In this document: positions 8,700 through 17,095 of the stretch, in pieces | How positions within the stretch are numbered: the stretch's first letter is position 1 | Layout of the letters: every line of letters starts with the position of its first letter | Assembly: GCF_900113695.1 (NCBI RefSeq) | Contig: NZ_FOQH01000002.1 | Coordinates: 1 to 64,000, forward strand | Reading direction: 5' to 3' | DNA: 64,000 bases | From: Albimonas pacifica | GTDB lineage: Bacteria > Pseudomonadota > Alphaproteobacteria > Rhodobacterales > Rhodobacteraceae | The notes under the pieces: model-generated | What the model was told of the DNA's origin: nothing | Databases searched by the model: none | The model's input: only the letters and a program-made list of their open reading frames with translations | Position numbers and translations under genes: made by a program

Positions 8700-10020
8700 C
8701 GTTCAATCGCTCCAACAGGATCTCCAGTTCGTCCACGCAGGCGACGGCCGCCTCGGGCGGCAGATCAGGGGGCGCGGCGCGGATCCGCCCGAGCAGGGCG
8801 GCCAGCCGCTTGCCCAGGGCGGCATCGCGCCGCCGCGCGAGCCGCAGGACCGCGGTCTCGGCCGGCTCCGGGCCGCGGGGGCCGAGCAGCCGGCGCGCCG
8901 TCGAGCCGATCCGGGCCTGGGCGTAGGCTTGCACCAGCGCGCCGTCCTGGCCGGTCAGGCGCATGAGCCGCGCCCGCGCGCCCAGCATCGCCGCGCGGGA
9001 GGGCGGGCGCCTCGCCTCGCCGTCCGCCGCCGGACCGGCGCGGACCGCGCCCCGCCACACGAACAGCGCCAGCGTCGCCCCGGCTCCCAGCCACAGAAGG
9101 CTGAAGGGGAAGGCCAGGAACCGGGCGAGGTCGGCCCAGGTGCGCGCCGGGCTCCCGCGACCGCGCTCCGCCGTCAGCCAGGTCTCGAGGCTGTAGTCGA
9201 CGATCACCCGCCTTCCGTCCGCCAGCCGGCCGACGAGATCCCGGGCGATGCGCGCGTTGTCGCCGAGCCGCAGGCCGTGGTTGTTCAGCAGGTCGGGATC
9301 GGAGAGGACATGCACCCAGCCCTCGCCGTCCGCGAGCTCCGTCGGGCAGAGGCCGAGGATCATCGCGCCGGGCCGGCCGATCTCGGGGCGGCAGCCGGCG
9401 CCCTCGAAGGTCCGGGCGAGGGGGAGCCGCGCCGTCAGCGTCCGGCCGTCCGCGCCGCGATAGGCGAAGTCGGAGAAGGGCGCCGTCGCCTGCCCGATCG
9501 CGCCGGCGGCCGCGGCCGGCCGGCCGAGGACCCGCTCCAGCAGCCGGGAGACGTCGGCCGGGTCGATCAGCAGGTCGGGATGGGCGACGCCGGTCAGGCG
9601 CATGCCGCTGCGCCACTTCGGCAGGACGAGCAGCGCGGGCGCCATCCCGACCTTCTCGCGCAGCGTCCGCGCGTCCATGTCGATCTCGTCGCGCTGCAGG
9701 CGCAGCTCGGTCTCGGTGGCGGGCGCGACGCGGGCTTCGTCGAGCGCGGCGTCGTAGACCGGCAGGACGGTCAGCCCCACCTCCCGGGCGGGGATCGTCC
9801 AGCCGCCCCGGAAGGACTGCGCGTCGAGCCCCCCCTCCGCGAGCCAGATCGCCAGCCCGTCGAAGCCCGACGGCGCCTGGCGGAGCGGCTGGTCGCGCCC
9901 GGCGGCGAAGAGCAGCATCGCGCCCAGGGCGGCGGCGAGCGACACGAGGACGACGATGGCGTCCAGGGGCGTGGACGCGGCGCGGCCGGGCGTCGGGCGG
10001 GCCGGGGCCGGGGCGCTCAC
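8689..10020 (-). CDS. DUF4350 domain protein
   Basis: A 443-aa membrane-anchored protein starting at GTG 10020 (GTGA overlap with the upstream stop). One helix lies near the N-terminus (ending GAMLLFAA). A large extracytoplasmic DUF4350 region follows, containing GFDGLAIWLAEGG and later DNARIARDLVGRLADGRRVIVDY. A second helix (FSLLWLGAGATLALFVW) leads to a cytoplasmic helical tail. DUF4350 genes typically sit between a DUF4129 gene and moxR, as here. Function unknown; presumably an envelope part of the MoxR system. Confidence 0.82.
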   Translation of the reverse strand: MSAPAPARPTPGRAASTPLDAIVVLVSLAAALGAMLLFAAGRDQPLRQAPSGFDGLAIWLAEGGLDAQSFRGGWTIPAREVGLTVLPVYDAALDEARVAPATETELRLQRDEIDMDARTLREKVGMAPALLVLPKWRSGMRLTGVAHPDLLIDPADVSRLLERVLGRPAAAAGAIGQATAPFSDFAYRGADGRTLTARLPLARTFEGAGCRPEIGRPGAMILGLCPTELADGEGWVHVLSDPDLLNNHGLRLGDNARIARDLVGRLADGRRVIVDYSLETWLTAERGRGSPARTWADLARFLAFPFSLLWLGAGATLALFVWRGAVRAGPAADGEARRPPSRAAMLGARARLMRLTGQDGALVQAYAQARIGSTARRLLGPRGPEPAETAVLRLARRRDAALGKRLAALLGRIRAAPPDLPPEAAVACVDELEILLERLNDDA

Positions 10021-10721
10021 GCCGCCCGCCCGTCGAACAGCGGCGCGACGCTCCGGGCGAGGCGGGCGAACTCCGCCTCGCTCATCTCCCGGTCGCCGAA
10101 CTGGACATGTTCCGCGGCCCGCACCAGCGGGCGCAGGCCCCCGGCCGCGTCGCGGGGCAGGCGGGCCAGCAGCTCGCGCGCGGTCCAGCTCGACCGCCAG
10201 CGCATCCCATGGCGCTCCGCGGCCTGCAAGAGGGCGCTGCGCGCGAGGTCGACGACCGCGGCGCTCCAGTCGTCGCGGGCCATGATCTCGGCGAGGCTGG
10301 GCGGCGTCGTCTCGGTCGTTTCGGGGGGGCGGCCGCCCGTTCGCGCCGCCGCGGCCGCGTTGCGCGGCTGCGCCCGGAAGGAGGCCGAGACCGGCGCGCC
10401 GAAGCGCCGGACGTGAAGAGCCACGCCCGCCAGGACCAGGACCGCGATCGCGCCGAGGACGATCTTCAGCGACACGGCCGGGACCACGCCGCTCCAGTCG
10501 CGCCCGGGCCGCTGGGGCAGGCCGCGGGTCGCCCGTTCGGGCAGCGGCGCGTTCGGGTCGGCGTAGGTCACGTCGGCGTCCACGCGCCGCCCGACGGTCT
10601 CGAGATAGCTCCGCCCGCTCTCGGACACCGCCGACGGCGGCGTCTCCGCGCCCCGGGCGCTGGCGACGCCGGGTCCCGACGAAAGGATTAAGACAATGAG
10701 CGTGATGCAGAAATTTCTCAT
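10017..10721 (-). CDS. DUF4129-type secreted/membrane protein of the MoxR cluster
   Basis: A 234-aa protein with an N-terminal signal peptide (residues 1-~23, ending ASARG), a periplasmic stretch, one membrane helix near residues 85-103, and a cytoplasmic C-terminal domain. The domain includes SWTARELLARLP and RAAEHVQFGDREMSEAEFARL, which match the DUF4129 C-terminal pattern. It is the first gene of the MoxR set and starts 81 bp after the fused sensor/binding-protein gene on the same strand, so the clusters may be co-transcribed. No catalytic residues are evident. Confidence 0.78.
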   Translation of the reverse strand: MRNFCITLIVLILSSGPGVASARGAETPPSAVSESGRSYLETVGRRVDADVTYADPNAPLPERATRGLPQRPGRDWSGVVPAVSLKIVLGAIAVLVLAGVALHVRRFGAPVSASFRAQPRNAAAAARTGGRPPETTETTPPSLAEIMARDDWSAAVVDLARSALLQAAERHGMRWRSSWTARELLARLPRDAAGGLRPLVRAAEHVQFGDREMSEAEFARLARSVAPLFDGRAA

Positions 10722-10802
10722 CCGCCGCCACTCAAGCGCAGGATGCTCGGCGATGCAGTCGCTTCTCGGCGGGCGGCGCGGGGCCCCTCCGCCGTCTCCG
10801 CC

Positions 10803-13202
10803 TCAGCGCCCCAGCGAGGTCTCCCAGGCGTCGAGGAAGTCCTTGCGCTTGAGGGCGTCGAGGTAGGTCAGCAGGCCGGGGGCGAGGCGGATGGGCACGA
10901 AGGCGCCGAGGCGCTCGTGGATGCGGCGCTCGATCTCCCGCTCGGCGGGGGGCGACGGGACGAGGGAAAGCAGCGGGGTCTGCGCGGCGACGATCCGCTG
11001 GCCCTCTTCCGAGAGCAGGAAGGCCACGAACCGGTCCGCGAGCTCGGGGTTGCGCGCGCCCTTCGGGACGAAGGCGGTGCGCGACATCACCAGGTTGTAG
11101 TCGTCGAAGAAATGCAGGCCGAGGTGGGGCTCCGCCTCCGCCTGGGCGGCGGCGTAGGAGCCGATGGCGTTGAAGACGAAGGCGAGCTCGCCCCGCGCCG
11201 TCGCCGCGACCATCTCCGAGGTGCAGCAGAAGGTGCGCACATCCGCCCGGCCCAGCACCTCGAACAGCCGCAGCGCCTGGGGGCCCTGCAGGCTGTCCTG
11301 CGTCGCATAGAGATAGCCCACGCCCGAGAGCGCGATGTCGTAGGTCCCGATCCGCCCGCGGAAGCGGTCCTCGTTCTCGCGCACGAAGGTCGCGAGGTCG
11401 CGGTGGCTGGCGGGAAGCTCCTCGGGCGAGACCGCCTGCCGATCGTAGATCATCACCGCCGGCTCGAAGGTGAAGCCGAAGATCTCGGAGCGCCACGCCG
11501 CCCAGGGCGGCGGCACGATCTGGGGCGGCAGCTCGATGCGCCGCGCGAGGCCCCGGTTGACCAGGTCCACCTGCAGGTCCATCGCCGAGGAGATCACCAC
11601 GTCCGGCGGCGCCGCGTCGCCGAGATCGAGCATCGCGCGGTGCAGGTCGAGGGTCTGGAACTCCACATAGTCGACCGCGACGCCGGGGGTGCGGGCCTCG
11701 AACGCCTCGATCAGGGGCCGGATGGCGGGCGCGTCGGTGGCGCTGTGCACGACAAGCGTCTGCGCGCGCGCCCCGCCCGCCGCGAGCGGCAGGCAGGCCG
11801 CGAGCAGCAGCGCCGCGAGAATCCGCCTGAAGATCAAGGTCGCCTCCAGTCCTCCCAGCCGCGAGCGGGCGAGCGTCAGCTCCGCCCCGTGCCCGTCGGC
11901 CACCGCCTTGACGATCGAGAGCCCGAGGCCCGAGCCGGCGCTGGCCTGCGAGAGCGAGGTGAAGCGCTCGGTCGCGCGGGGCAGGTCCGCCTCCGCGATG
12001 CCGGGGCCGGCGTCCTCGACGCGCAGGCGGATGCGGTCGCCCGCGCCCTCCAGCGTGATGGCGACGGCGGTGTCGGGCGGCCCGTGGCGCACGGCGTTCT
12101 CGATCAGGTTTCGCAGCGCCTCGCGGATCGAGACGCTGTCGCCCTCGATCACGTCCTCGCCCTCGGCGACGGCCTCGCCCACGAAGGACAGCGAGACCCG
12201 CCGCATCCGGCTGTCGCGCAGGCTCTCGGCCAGGACGTCGCGCACCAGCGGCTTGAGGGCGGTGGGCCGCAGGCTGGCGCGGTCGGAGCGGTGGATGACC
12301 ATGGCGTTGGCCAGCAGCTGGTTGGTCAGCCGCACCGTGCGCGCCGCCTGCCGGTCGGCCTTCAGCACGCGCGAGCGCATCTTCTCGTAGTCCTCGGCGT
12401 CGACGGCCAGCGACAGGTGCCCCTGCAGCGCCGACAGCGAGGTGCGGGTCTGGTGGGCGACGTCGGCGATGAAGGTCTCGGTCAGGCTCCGGCTGCGGCG
12501 CAGGCTGCGGATGAAGCCGTTGATCGCGTCGAACAGGCCCCGGATCTCGCGCGGGGGGGCGCCCTCGACCTCGCGCAGGTCGGAGGGCTCGCGCTGCGCG
12601 AGGTCGGCCGCGATCTGGCGCAGCGGCGAGAGCGAGGTGCGGATCGCCACCCACACGAAGCCGAGCCCGATCAGCGACAGCACCGCCAGCCCCGCGAGGC
12701 CGGTCGCGAAGAACGAGAGCTGCTGCGCGCGCCGCCGCTCGACCGTCTGGCCGATCTGCACCGCCACCCACTGCCGCCCGCCCGAGCCGGCGAGCTGCCG
12801 GCCCTGGAGGACGAAGCGGAAGAGGGCGCCGCGGTAGTCCCGCTCGAAGAACGCCGGCGTCGCCTCGGGCTCGGCGCCGGGCGGGACGGGCAGGTCGCCG
12901 GCGCCGGTGATCTCGCGCTCGCCGGGGATGAAGATCCGGTACTGCACCCGGTCGACGGGGTTGAGCGACAGGATCTCCATCGCCGAGGTCGGCAGGTCCA
13001 CCGTGACGCCCTCGGGCCCCTCGGAGACGCGCTCGAGGATGGCGAGCGCGGCGCCGGCCAGCAGCAGGTCATGGGTGCGGTCGGCGGCGTTGCGCGCGTA
13101 GCTCCACAGCAGCGCCGAGATCAGGATCAGCAGGATCGCGAAGGCCGCCGCCATCGACACCAGCAGCCGGCGCTGGAGCGAATGGCCGGCGGGGTCACTC
13201 AT
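10803..13202 (-). CDS. TctE-type histidine kinase fused in frame to a periplasmic solute-binding protein
   Basis: A 799-aa reading frame joining two normally separate proteins. Residues 1-~455 form a sensor kinase: membrane helices at ~13-33 and ~165-187 flanking a periplasmic domain, HAMP, H-box with His250 (DVAHQTRTSL), N-box LRNLIENAVRHG, and G-boxes DAGPGIAEAD and GSGLGLSIVKAV. The kinase ends at GGLEATLIF, the usual C-terminus. The frame then runs into ILAALLLAACLPLAAGGARA, a signal-peptide or third membrane helix, and a ~320-residue binding protein of the ABC Fe(III)/PgtC-like type. An in-frame TTG at 11837 has a strong GGAGG five bases upstream, so a free binding protein (344 aa) may also be made. 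Signalling linked to the divergent transporter is likely. Confidence 0.85.
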   Translation of the reverse strand: MSDPAGHSLQRRLLVSMAAAFAILLILISALLWSYARNAADRTHDLLLAGAALAILERVSEGPEGVTVDLPTSAMEILSLNPVDRVQYRIFIPGEREITGAGDLPVPPGAEPEATPAFFERDYRGALFRFVLQGRQLAGSGGRQWVAVQIGQTVERRRAQQLSFFATGLAGLAVLSLIGLGFVWVAIRTSLSPLRQIAADLAQREPSDLREVEGAPPREIRGLFDAINGFIRSLRRSRSLTETFIADVAHQTRTSLSALQGHLSLAVDAEDYEKMRSRVLKADRQAARTVRLTNQLLANAMVIHRSDRASLRPTALKPLVRDVLAESLRDSRMRRVSLSFVGEAVAEGEDVIEGDSVSIREALRNLIENAVRHGPPDTAVAITLEGAGDRIRLRVEDAGPGIAEADLPRATERFTSLSQASAGSGLGLSIVKAVADGHGAELTLARSRLGGLEATLIFRRILAALLLAACLPLAAGGARAQTLVVHSATDAPAIRPLIEAFEARTPGVAVDYVEFQTLDLHRAMLDLGDAAPPDVVISSAMDLQVDLVNRGLARRIELPPQIVPPPWAAWRSEIFGFTFEPAVMIYDRQAVSPEELPASHRDLATFVRENEDRFRGRIGTYDIALSGVGYLYATQDSLQGPQALRLFEVLGRADVRTFCCTSEMVAATARGELAFVFNAIGSYAAAQAEAEPHLGLHFFDDYNLVMSRTAFVPKGARNPELADRFVAFLLSEEGQRIVAAQTPLLSLVPSPPAEREIERRIHERLGAFVPIRLAPGLLTYLDALKRKDFLDAWETSLGR

Positions 13203-13869
13203 CGTCCGACAGATAGGCGATGTAGCCCAGGCCCCGCGCCGTCTTGATGACCAGGGGCGTGCCCTCGAGCTTGCGCCGCAGGCGGGTGACGAGCTGCTCG
13301 ACCGCGTTCAGGCTCGGCGCCTCCTCGAAGGTGTAGAGGCGGTCGGCCACGTCCTCCTTGGTCAGCATCCGGCCCATGTTGTCGATCATGATCTCGAGGA
13401 GCTGGACCTCCCGCGCGCGCATCTGGGCGTCGCGGCCGTCGACGGTGGCGCGCTTCGCCGCCCGGTCGAAGACCAGCGAGCCGGCGGCGAAGACGTTGCT
13501 CGCCGCCCCCGCCCGCCGCCGCGCCAGCACCCGGCAGCGGGCCGAGAGCTCGCGGAAGTCGACGGGCTTGATCATGTAGTCGTCGGCCCCCGCATCCAGC
13601 CCGATCACCCGGTCGTCGATCTGGCTGCGGGCGGTGAGGATGATCACCGGCGTCTCGTCGGCGCGGTTGCGCAGCGAGCGCAGGACCTCGTAGCCGCTGC
13701 GCCCGGGCAGGTTCACGTCGAGCAGCACGATGTCGAACTTGAAGTGGCGCAGCAGCTCGTTGGCCTCGTCGCCGTCGCGCTCGCGGTCCACGGAATGCCC
13801 CTCGGCGCGGAGCCGATCGATGATCGTCTCGGCCAGGTCGTCGTTGTCTTCCACGAGCAGCATTCTCAT
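13195..13869 (-). CDS. OmpR/TctD-type response regulator
   Basis: A 224-aa transcription factor. The receiver domain spans residues 1-~115, with the acidic pocket VEDND, phospho-acceptor Asp51 in VLLDVNLPG, Thr in ILTARS and Lys in MIKPVDF. A winged-helix DNA-binding domain follows, with NAVEQLVTRLRRKLEG and a wing ending KTARGLGYIAYL. It overlaps the kinase gene by 8 bp and is divergent from tctC. It is the natural candidate to bind the phased repeats at 13931-13974 and control the tripartite tricarboxylate transporter. Confidence 0.92.
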   Translation of the reverse strand: MRMLLVEDNDDLAETIIDRLRAEGHSVDRERDGDEANELLRHFKFDIVLLDVNLPGRSGYEVLRSLRNRADETPVIILTARSQIDDRVIGLDAGADDYMIKPVDFRELSARCRVLARRRAGAASNVFAAGSLVFDRAAKRATVDGRDAQMRAREVQLLEIMIDNMGRMLTKEDVADRLYTFEEAPSLNAVEQLVTRLRRKLEGTPLVIKTARGLGYIAYLSDDE

Positions 13870-13930
13870 GCCCGGAAATTAGCAGCGGGCGGGCGCCCCG
13901 CAAAGCGCAGGGTGACGTAGGCGCCGCCGT

Positions 13931-13974
13931 GTCAGCGTCCGGTCAGCTTCACGTCAGGGAACGCTCAGGCCCCG
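13931..13974. promoter_or_regulatory. Four phased direct repeats, candidate response-regulator operator
   Basis: GTCAG occurs at 13931, 13942 and 13953, and CTCAG at 13964, each exactly 11 bp after the last. They lie on one face of the helix between the divergent response-regulator and tctC genes. Direct repeats at 11-bp pitch are typical of OmpR-family binding sites. The site ends 58 bp before the tctC start codon. Confidence 0.65.
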
Positions 13975-14032
13975 CGGCGATACACGCACGACCGGGGGAG
14001 GACCCGGAGAAAATCCGCTTGGGAGGATATCC

Positions 14033-15010
14033 ATGTCGTTCGCACGCCTCGGCGCGGCCGCTTTCGCCGCCGCCGCCGTCTTCGCCGCGCCCGCCGTCGG
14101 CCAGAGCCGGATCGACGACCCCGAATGCGTCGCGCCCGCCAACCCGGGCGGCGGCTTCGACCTGACCTGCCGCGTCGCCCAGACCGGCCTCGCCCCCCAT
14201 GTCGACGAGCCGATCCAGGTGACCTTCATGCCCGGCGGCATCGGCGCCGTGGCCTACAACCTGTTCAACACCACCCGCACCGAGGACGGCTCGGCCATCG
14301 TCGCCTTCTCGACCGGGTCGCTGCTCAACATCGTCACCGGCAAATACGGCGCCTTCACCGAGAAGGACGTGCGCTGGGTGGGGACCGCGGGCGCCGACTT
14401 CGGCGCCGTGGTGGTGCGCGCCGACAGCGATTACCGCGAGCTCGGGCAGCTGATGGACGACTTCTCCGCCGACCCGGCCTCGGTCGTGGTGGGCGCCGGC
14501 GGCTCGGTCGGCTCGCAGGACTGGATGAAGGGCGCGCTGCTGCTGCGCGAGGCCGGCGCCTCGCCGATGGCGATGCGCTACGTGGCCTTCGACGGCGGCG
14601 GCGACGCGATCGCGGCGCTGCTGGGCGGCTCGATCGAGGTCTACATGGGCGACGTGGGCGAGATGGTCTCGCATCTCGAGTCCGGCCAGATGCGCATCCT
14701 CGCCGTGATGGCCCCCGAGCGGCTGGAAGCCCCCTTCGCCGAGATCCCCACGGCGATGGAGCTGGGCTACGACGTCGAGTGGACGATCCTGCGCGGCTTC
14801 TACATGGGCGGCGGGGCCTCGGACGCCGAGTACCAGGCCTGGGTCGACGCCTTCCAGGCCGCCTACGCGACCCCCGAATTCGCCGCCGTCCAGAAGGAGC
14901 GGGGCCTGCTGCCCCTGAACCTCGCGGGCGCGGAGCTCCAGGCCTCGATCGAGCAGCGCGTGCAGACGCTGCGCGAGATCGCGGCCGAGGCGGGCCTGAT
15001 CGCCAACTGA
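14033..15010 (+). CDS. tctC: Tripartite tricarboxylate transporter substrate-binding protein (Bug family)
   Basis: A 325-aa periplasmic protein with a signal peptide (cleavage near residues 22-24, AVGQS). The Bug-family ligand pocket APANPGGGFDLTCR is followed by TFMPGGIGAVAYN and a second-domain segment GGSVGSQDW. It delivers a carboxylate ligand to the TctA/TctB membrane complex. The start is supported by GGGAGGA six bases upstream. It is first in tctC-tctB-tctA and is divergent from the two-component genes. The substrate cannot be read from sequence. Confidence 0.92.
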   Translation: MSFARLGAAAFAAAAVFAAPAVGQSRIDDPECVAPANPGGGFDLTCRVAQTGLAPHVDEPIQVTFMPGGIGAVAYNLFNTTRTEDGSAIVAFSTGSLLNIVTGKYGAFTEKDVRWVGTAGADFGAVVVRADSDYRELGQLMDDFSADPASVVVGAGGSVGSQDWMKGALLLREAGASPMAMRYVAFDGGGDAIAALLGGSIEVYMGDVGEMVSHLESGQMRILAVMAPERLEAPFAEIPTAMELGYDVEWTILRGFYMGGGASDAEYQAWVDAFQAAYATPEFAAVQKERGLLPLNLAGAELQASIEQRVQTLREIAAEAGLIAN

Positions 15011-15025
15011 TCCGGGCGCCCGCCT

Positions 15026-15060
15026 GCCGGCCCGCCGCCGCCCCAGGGCGGCGGGCCGGC
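15026..15060 (+). promoter_or_regulatory. Intercistronic hairpin between tctC and tctB
   Basis: A perfect 14-bp stem (5' arm 15026-15039, 3' arm 15047-15060) with a short loop follows the tctC stop. Such hairpins after binding-protein genes commonly protect the upstream mRNA or partly stop transcription, so that the binding protein outnumbers the membrane subunits. Confidence 0.6.
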
Positions 15061-15100
15061 TCCCCCCTCCATGCCCGCCCCAAGTTTCGAGGAGACCGTC

Positions 15101-15571
15101 ATGGTCGACCGCCTGTTCGCGGGGGTGCTGCTGGTCGCGACGCTGGCCTATGCGGTCATCGCCTTCACCGCCATCAAAGCCCCGTTCCAATACGATCCGC
15201 TCGGCCCCGAGAGCTGGCCGCGGATCCTGTCGCTGGTCGCGATCGCCTGCCTGCTGTGGATCTTCTGGCGCCCCGACGCGTCCGCGATGGGCGTCGCCCG
15301 CCGGACCTGGTTCCGCCTCGGCGCCACGGTCGCGATGCTGATCGCCTATTCCGAGCTCTACGAGCCGCTGGGCTTCGTGCTCTCCACCCTGCTGTTCGGC
15401 ACGGCGCTCTGCGCCATGCTCGGGGGCGGGATCGTGCGGGCGCTGGCCTTCGGGACGGCCGCCGGCGTGGCGGGCTACCTGCTGTGCGCGGTCCTGCTCG
15501 ACCTCAACCTGCCCGCGGGCGAGCTGATCGAGCGGGCCATGCAGTCTTCCGACGAGAAAGGAGCGTCGTGA
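15101..15571 (+). CDS. tctB: Tripartite tricarboxylate transporter small membrane subunit
   Basis: A 156-aa protein with four predicted membrane helices and a short first periplasmic segment (YDPLGPESWPRILS) typical of TctB. An ATG at 15101 preceded by GAGGAG at 15089-15094 is a better start than the in-frame ATG at 15071. The stop overlaps the tctA start (TGATG), so the two subunits are translationally coupled. Family role: small subunit of the sodium- or proton-driven TctABC transporter. Confidence 0.88.
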   Translation: MVDRLFAGVLLVATLAYAVIAFTAIKAPFQYDPLGPESWPRILSLVAIACLLWIFWRPDASAMGVARRTWFRLGATVAMLIAYSELYEPLGFVLSTLLFGTALCAMLGGGIVRALAFGTAAGVAGYLLCAVLLDLNLPAGELIERAMQSSDEKGAS

Positions 15572-17091
15572 TGGACGCCGTGCTTTCCGGCCTCGCGACC
15601 GGCTTCGGCGTCGCGCTCGATCCGTTCAACCTGTTCCTGGTGCTGGCGGGCTGCTTCGCCGGCACGCTGATCGGCGCGCTGCCGGGGCTGGGCCCGATCA
15701 ACGGCGTGGCGATTCTGCTGCCCATCGCCTACGGGCTGGGCTTCGGGCCCGAGTCCGCGCTGATCCTGCTCGCCGGGATCTACTACGGTGCGGAATACGG
15801 GGGGCGGATCTCCTCGATCCTGCTCAACGTGCCGGGTGACGCGGGCGCGGTGATGACCACGCTCGACGGCAACCCGATGGCGCGGGCGGGCGAGGCGGGG
15901 CGGGCGCTGTCGCTCTCGGCCGTCGCCTCCTTCGTGGGCGGCACCTTCGCGGTGGTGCTGATGACGATGTTCGCGCCGATGCTGGCGAGCTTCGCCGTCA
16001 CCTTCTCGCCGGCCGACTACGTGGCGCTGATGGTCTTCGCCTTCGCGTCGCTGGCGTCCCTGGTGGGCAGGAGCACGGTGAAGACCCTGCTCGGCGCCAC
16101 CCTCGGGCTGATGCTGGCCACCATCGGCATCGACGCCAACACCGGCGTCGCGCGCTACACCTTCGGCATTCCCGACATCCTGGCGGGCATCGACTTCCTG
16201 ATCGTGGTGGTGGGCCTGTTCGGCATGGCCGAGCTGCTGACCCTGGTCGAGCACCAGGTCGCGGGCCGGCTGAAGTCGCTGCCGGTGGACAAGAGCTTCG
16301 TGCGCATGGCCGACCTTGCGAAGTGCAGGTGGACCATCGTCCGGGCCTCGGTGATCGGCTTCTTCATCGGCATCCTGCCGGGCACCGGCGCCTCGGTCGC
16401 CTCGGCGGTGGCCTACGGGACCGAGAAGCGGATCTCGGACGGCGGCAAGACCTTCGGGACCGGCGACGTCCGCGGGCTGGCGGCGCCCGAGGCCGCCAAC
16501 AACGCCGCCGCCGGCGGGGCGATGGTGCCGATGCTGACGCTGGGCATCCCCGGGTCGGGGACCACGGCGATCCTGCTGGGCGCGCTCCTGATGTTCAACA
16601 TCCAGCCGGGCCCGATGATGTTCACCCAGCGGCCGGAGGTGGCCTGGGGGCTGATCGCGTCGATGTACATCGGCAACGTCGCGCTGCTGGTCATCAACCT
16701 GCCTCTGGTGGGCCTTTTCGCGCGGATGCTGACGATCCCCCAGCACTACCTGACGCCCCTGATCGCGATCCTCGCCTTCATCGGCATCTACACCATCGTC
16801 GGCAACCCCTTCGACCTGCTGCTGATCACCGGCCTCGGCGTCTTCGGGTGGTTCCTGCGCAAGCTCGACTTCTCGCTGGCGCCGGTGATCCTTGGCTTCG
16901 TGCTGGGCAGCCTGTTCGAGAACAACCTGCGCCGGGCGCTGTCGATCTCCGGCGGCGACTGGGGGATCCTGGTCGAGGACTACAAGAGCCTGACGCTCTA
17001 CGCGCTGGCGGTGCTGGTGGTGCTCGCCCCGGTCTGGCTGGCCCGGCGGGCGCGGCGGATGGACGGCGAGGCCGCCGCCGACCGGGGCTGA
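15571..17091 (+). CDS. tctA: Tripartite tricarboxylate transporter large membrane subunit
   Basis: A 506-aa polytopic transporter with about 11-12 helices. Family motifs are seen twice, consistent with an internal repeat: IGALPGLGPINGVAILLP near residues 37-54 and IGILPGTGASVASAVAYG near residue 270. AAPEAANNAAAGGAMVPMLTLGIPGSGTTAILLG-type sequence follows. This is the channel of the TctABC system. The start is ATG 15571, overlapping the tctB stop. Confidence 0.94.
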   Translation: MDAVLSGLATGFGVALDPFNLFLVLAGCFAGTLIGALPGLGPINGVAILLPIAYGLGFGPESALILLAGIYYGAEYGGRISSILLNVPGDAGAVMTTLDGNPMARAGEAGRALSLSAVASFVGGTFAVVLMTMFAPMLASFAVTFSPADYVALMVFAFASLASLVGRSTVKTLLGATLGLMLATIGIDANTGVARYTFGIPDILAGIDFLIVVVGLFGMAELLTLVEHQVAGRLKSLPVDKSFVRMADLAKCRWTIVRASVIGFFIGILPGTGASVASAVAYGTEKRISDGGKTFGTGDVRGLAAPEAANNAAAGGAMVPMLTLGIPGSGTTAILLGALLMFNIQPGPMMFTQRPEVAWGLIASMYIGNVALLVINLPLVGLFARMLTIPQHYLTPLIAILAFIGIYTIVGNPFDLLLITGLGVFGWFLRKLDFSLAPVILGFVLGSLFENNLRRALSISGGDWGILVEDYKSLTLYALAVLVVLAPVWLARRARRMDGEAAADRG

Positions 17092-17095
17092 GGCG

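Noticed and set aside
10743-13247. An 834-codon plus-strand frame opposite the kinase fusion
   Set aside because: Low-complexity antisense shadow. The minus strand gives clear kinase and binding-protein motifs.
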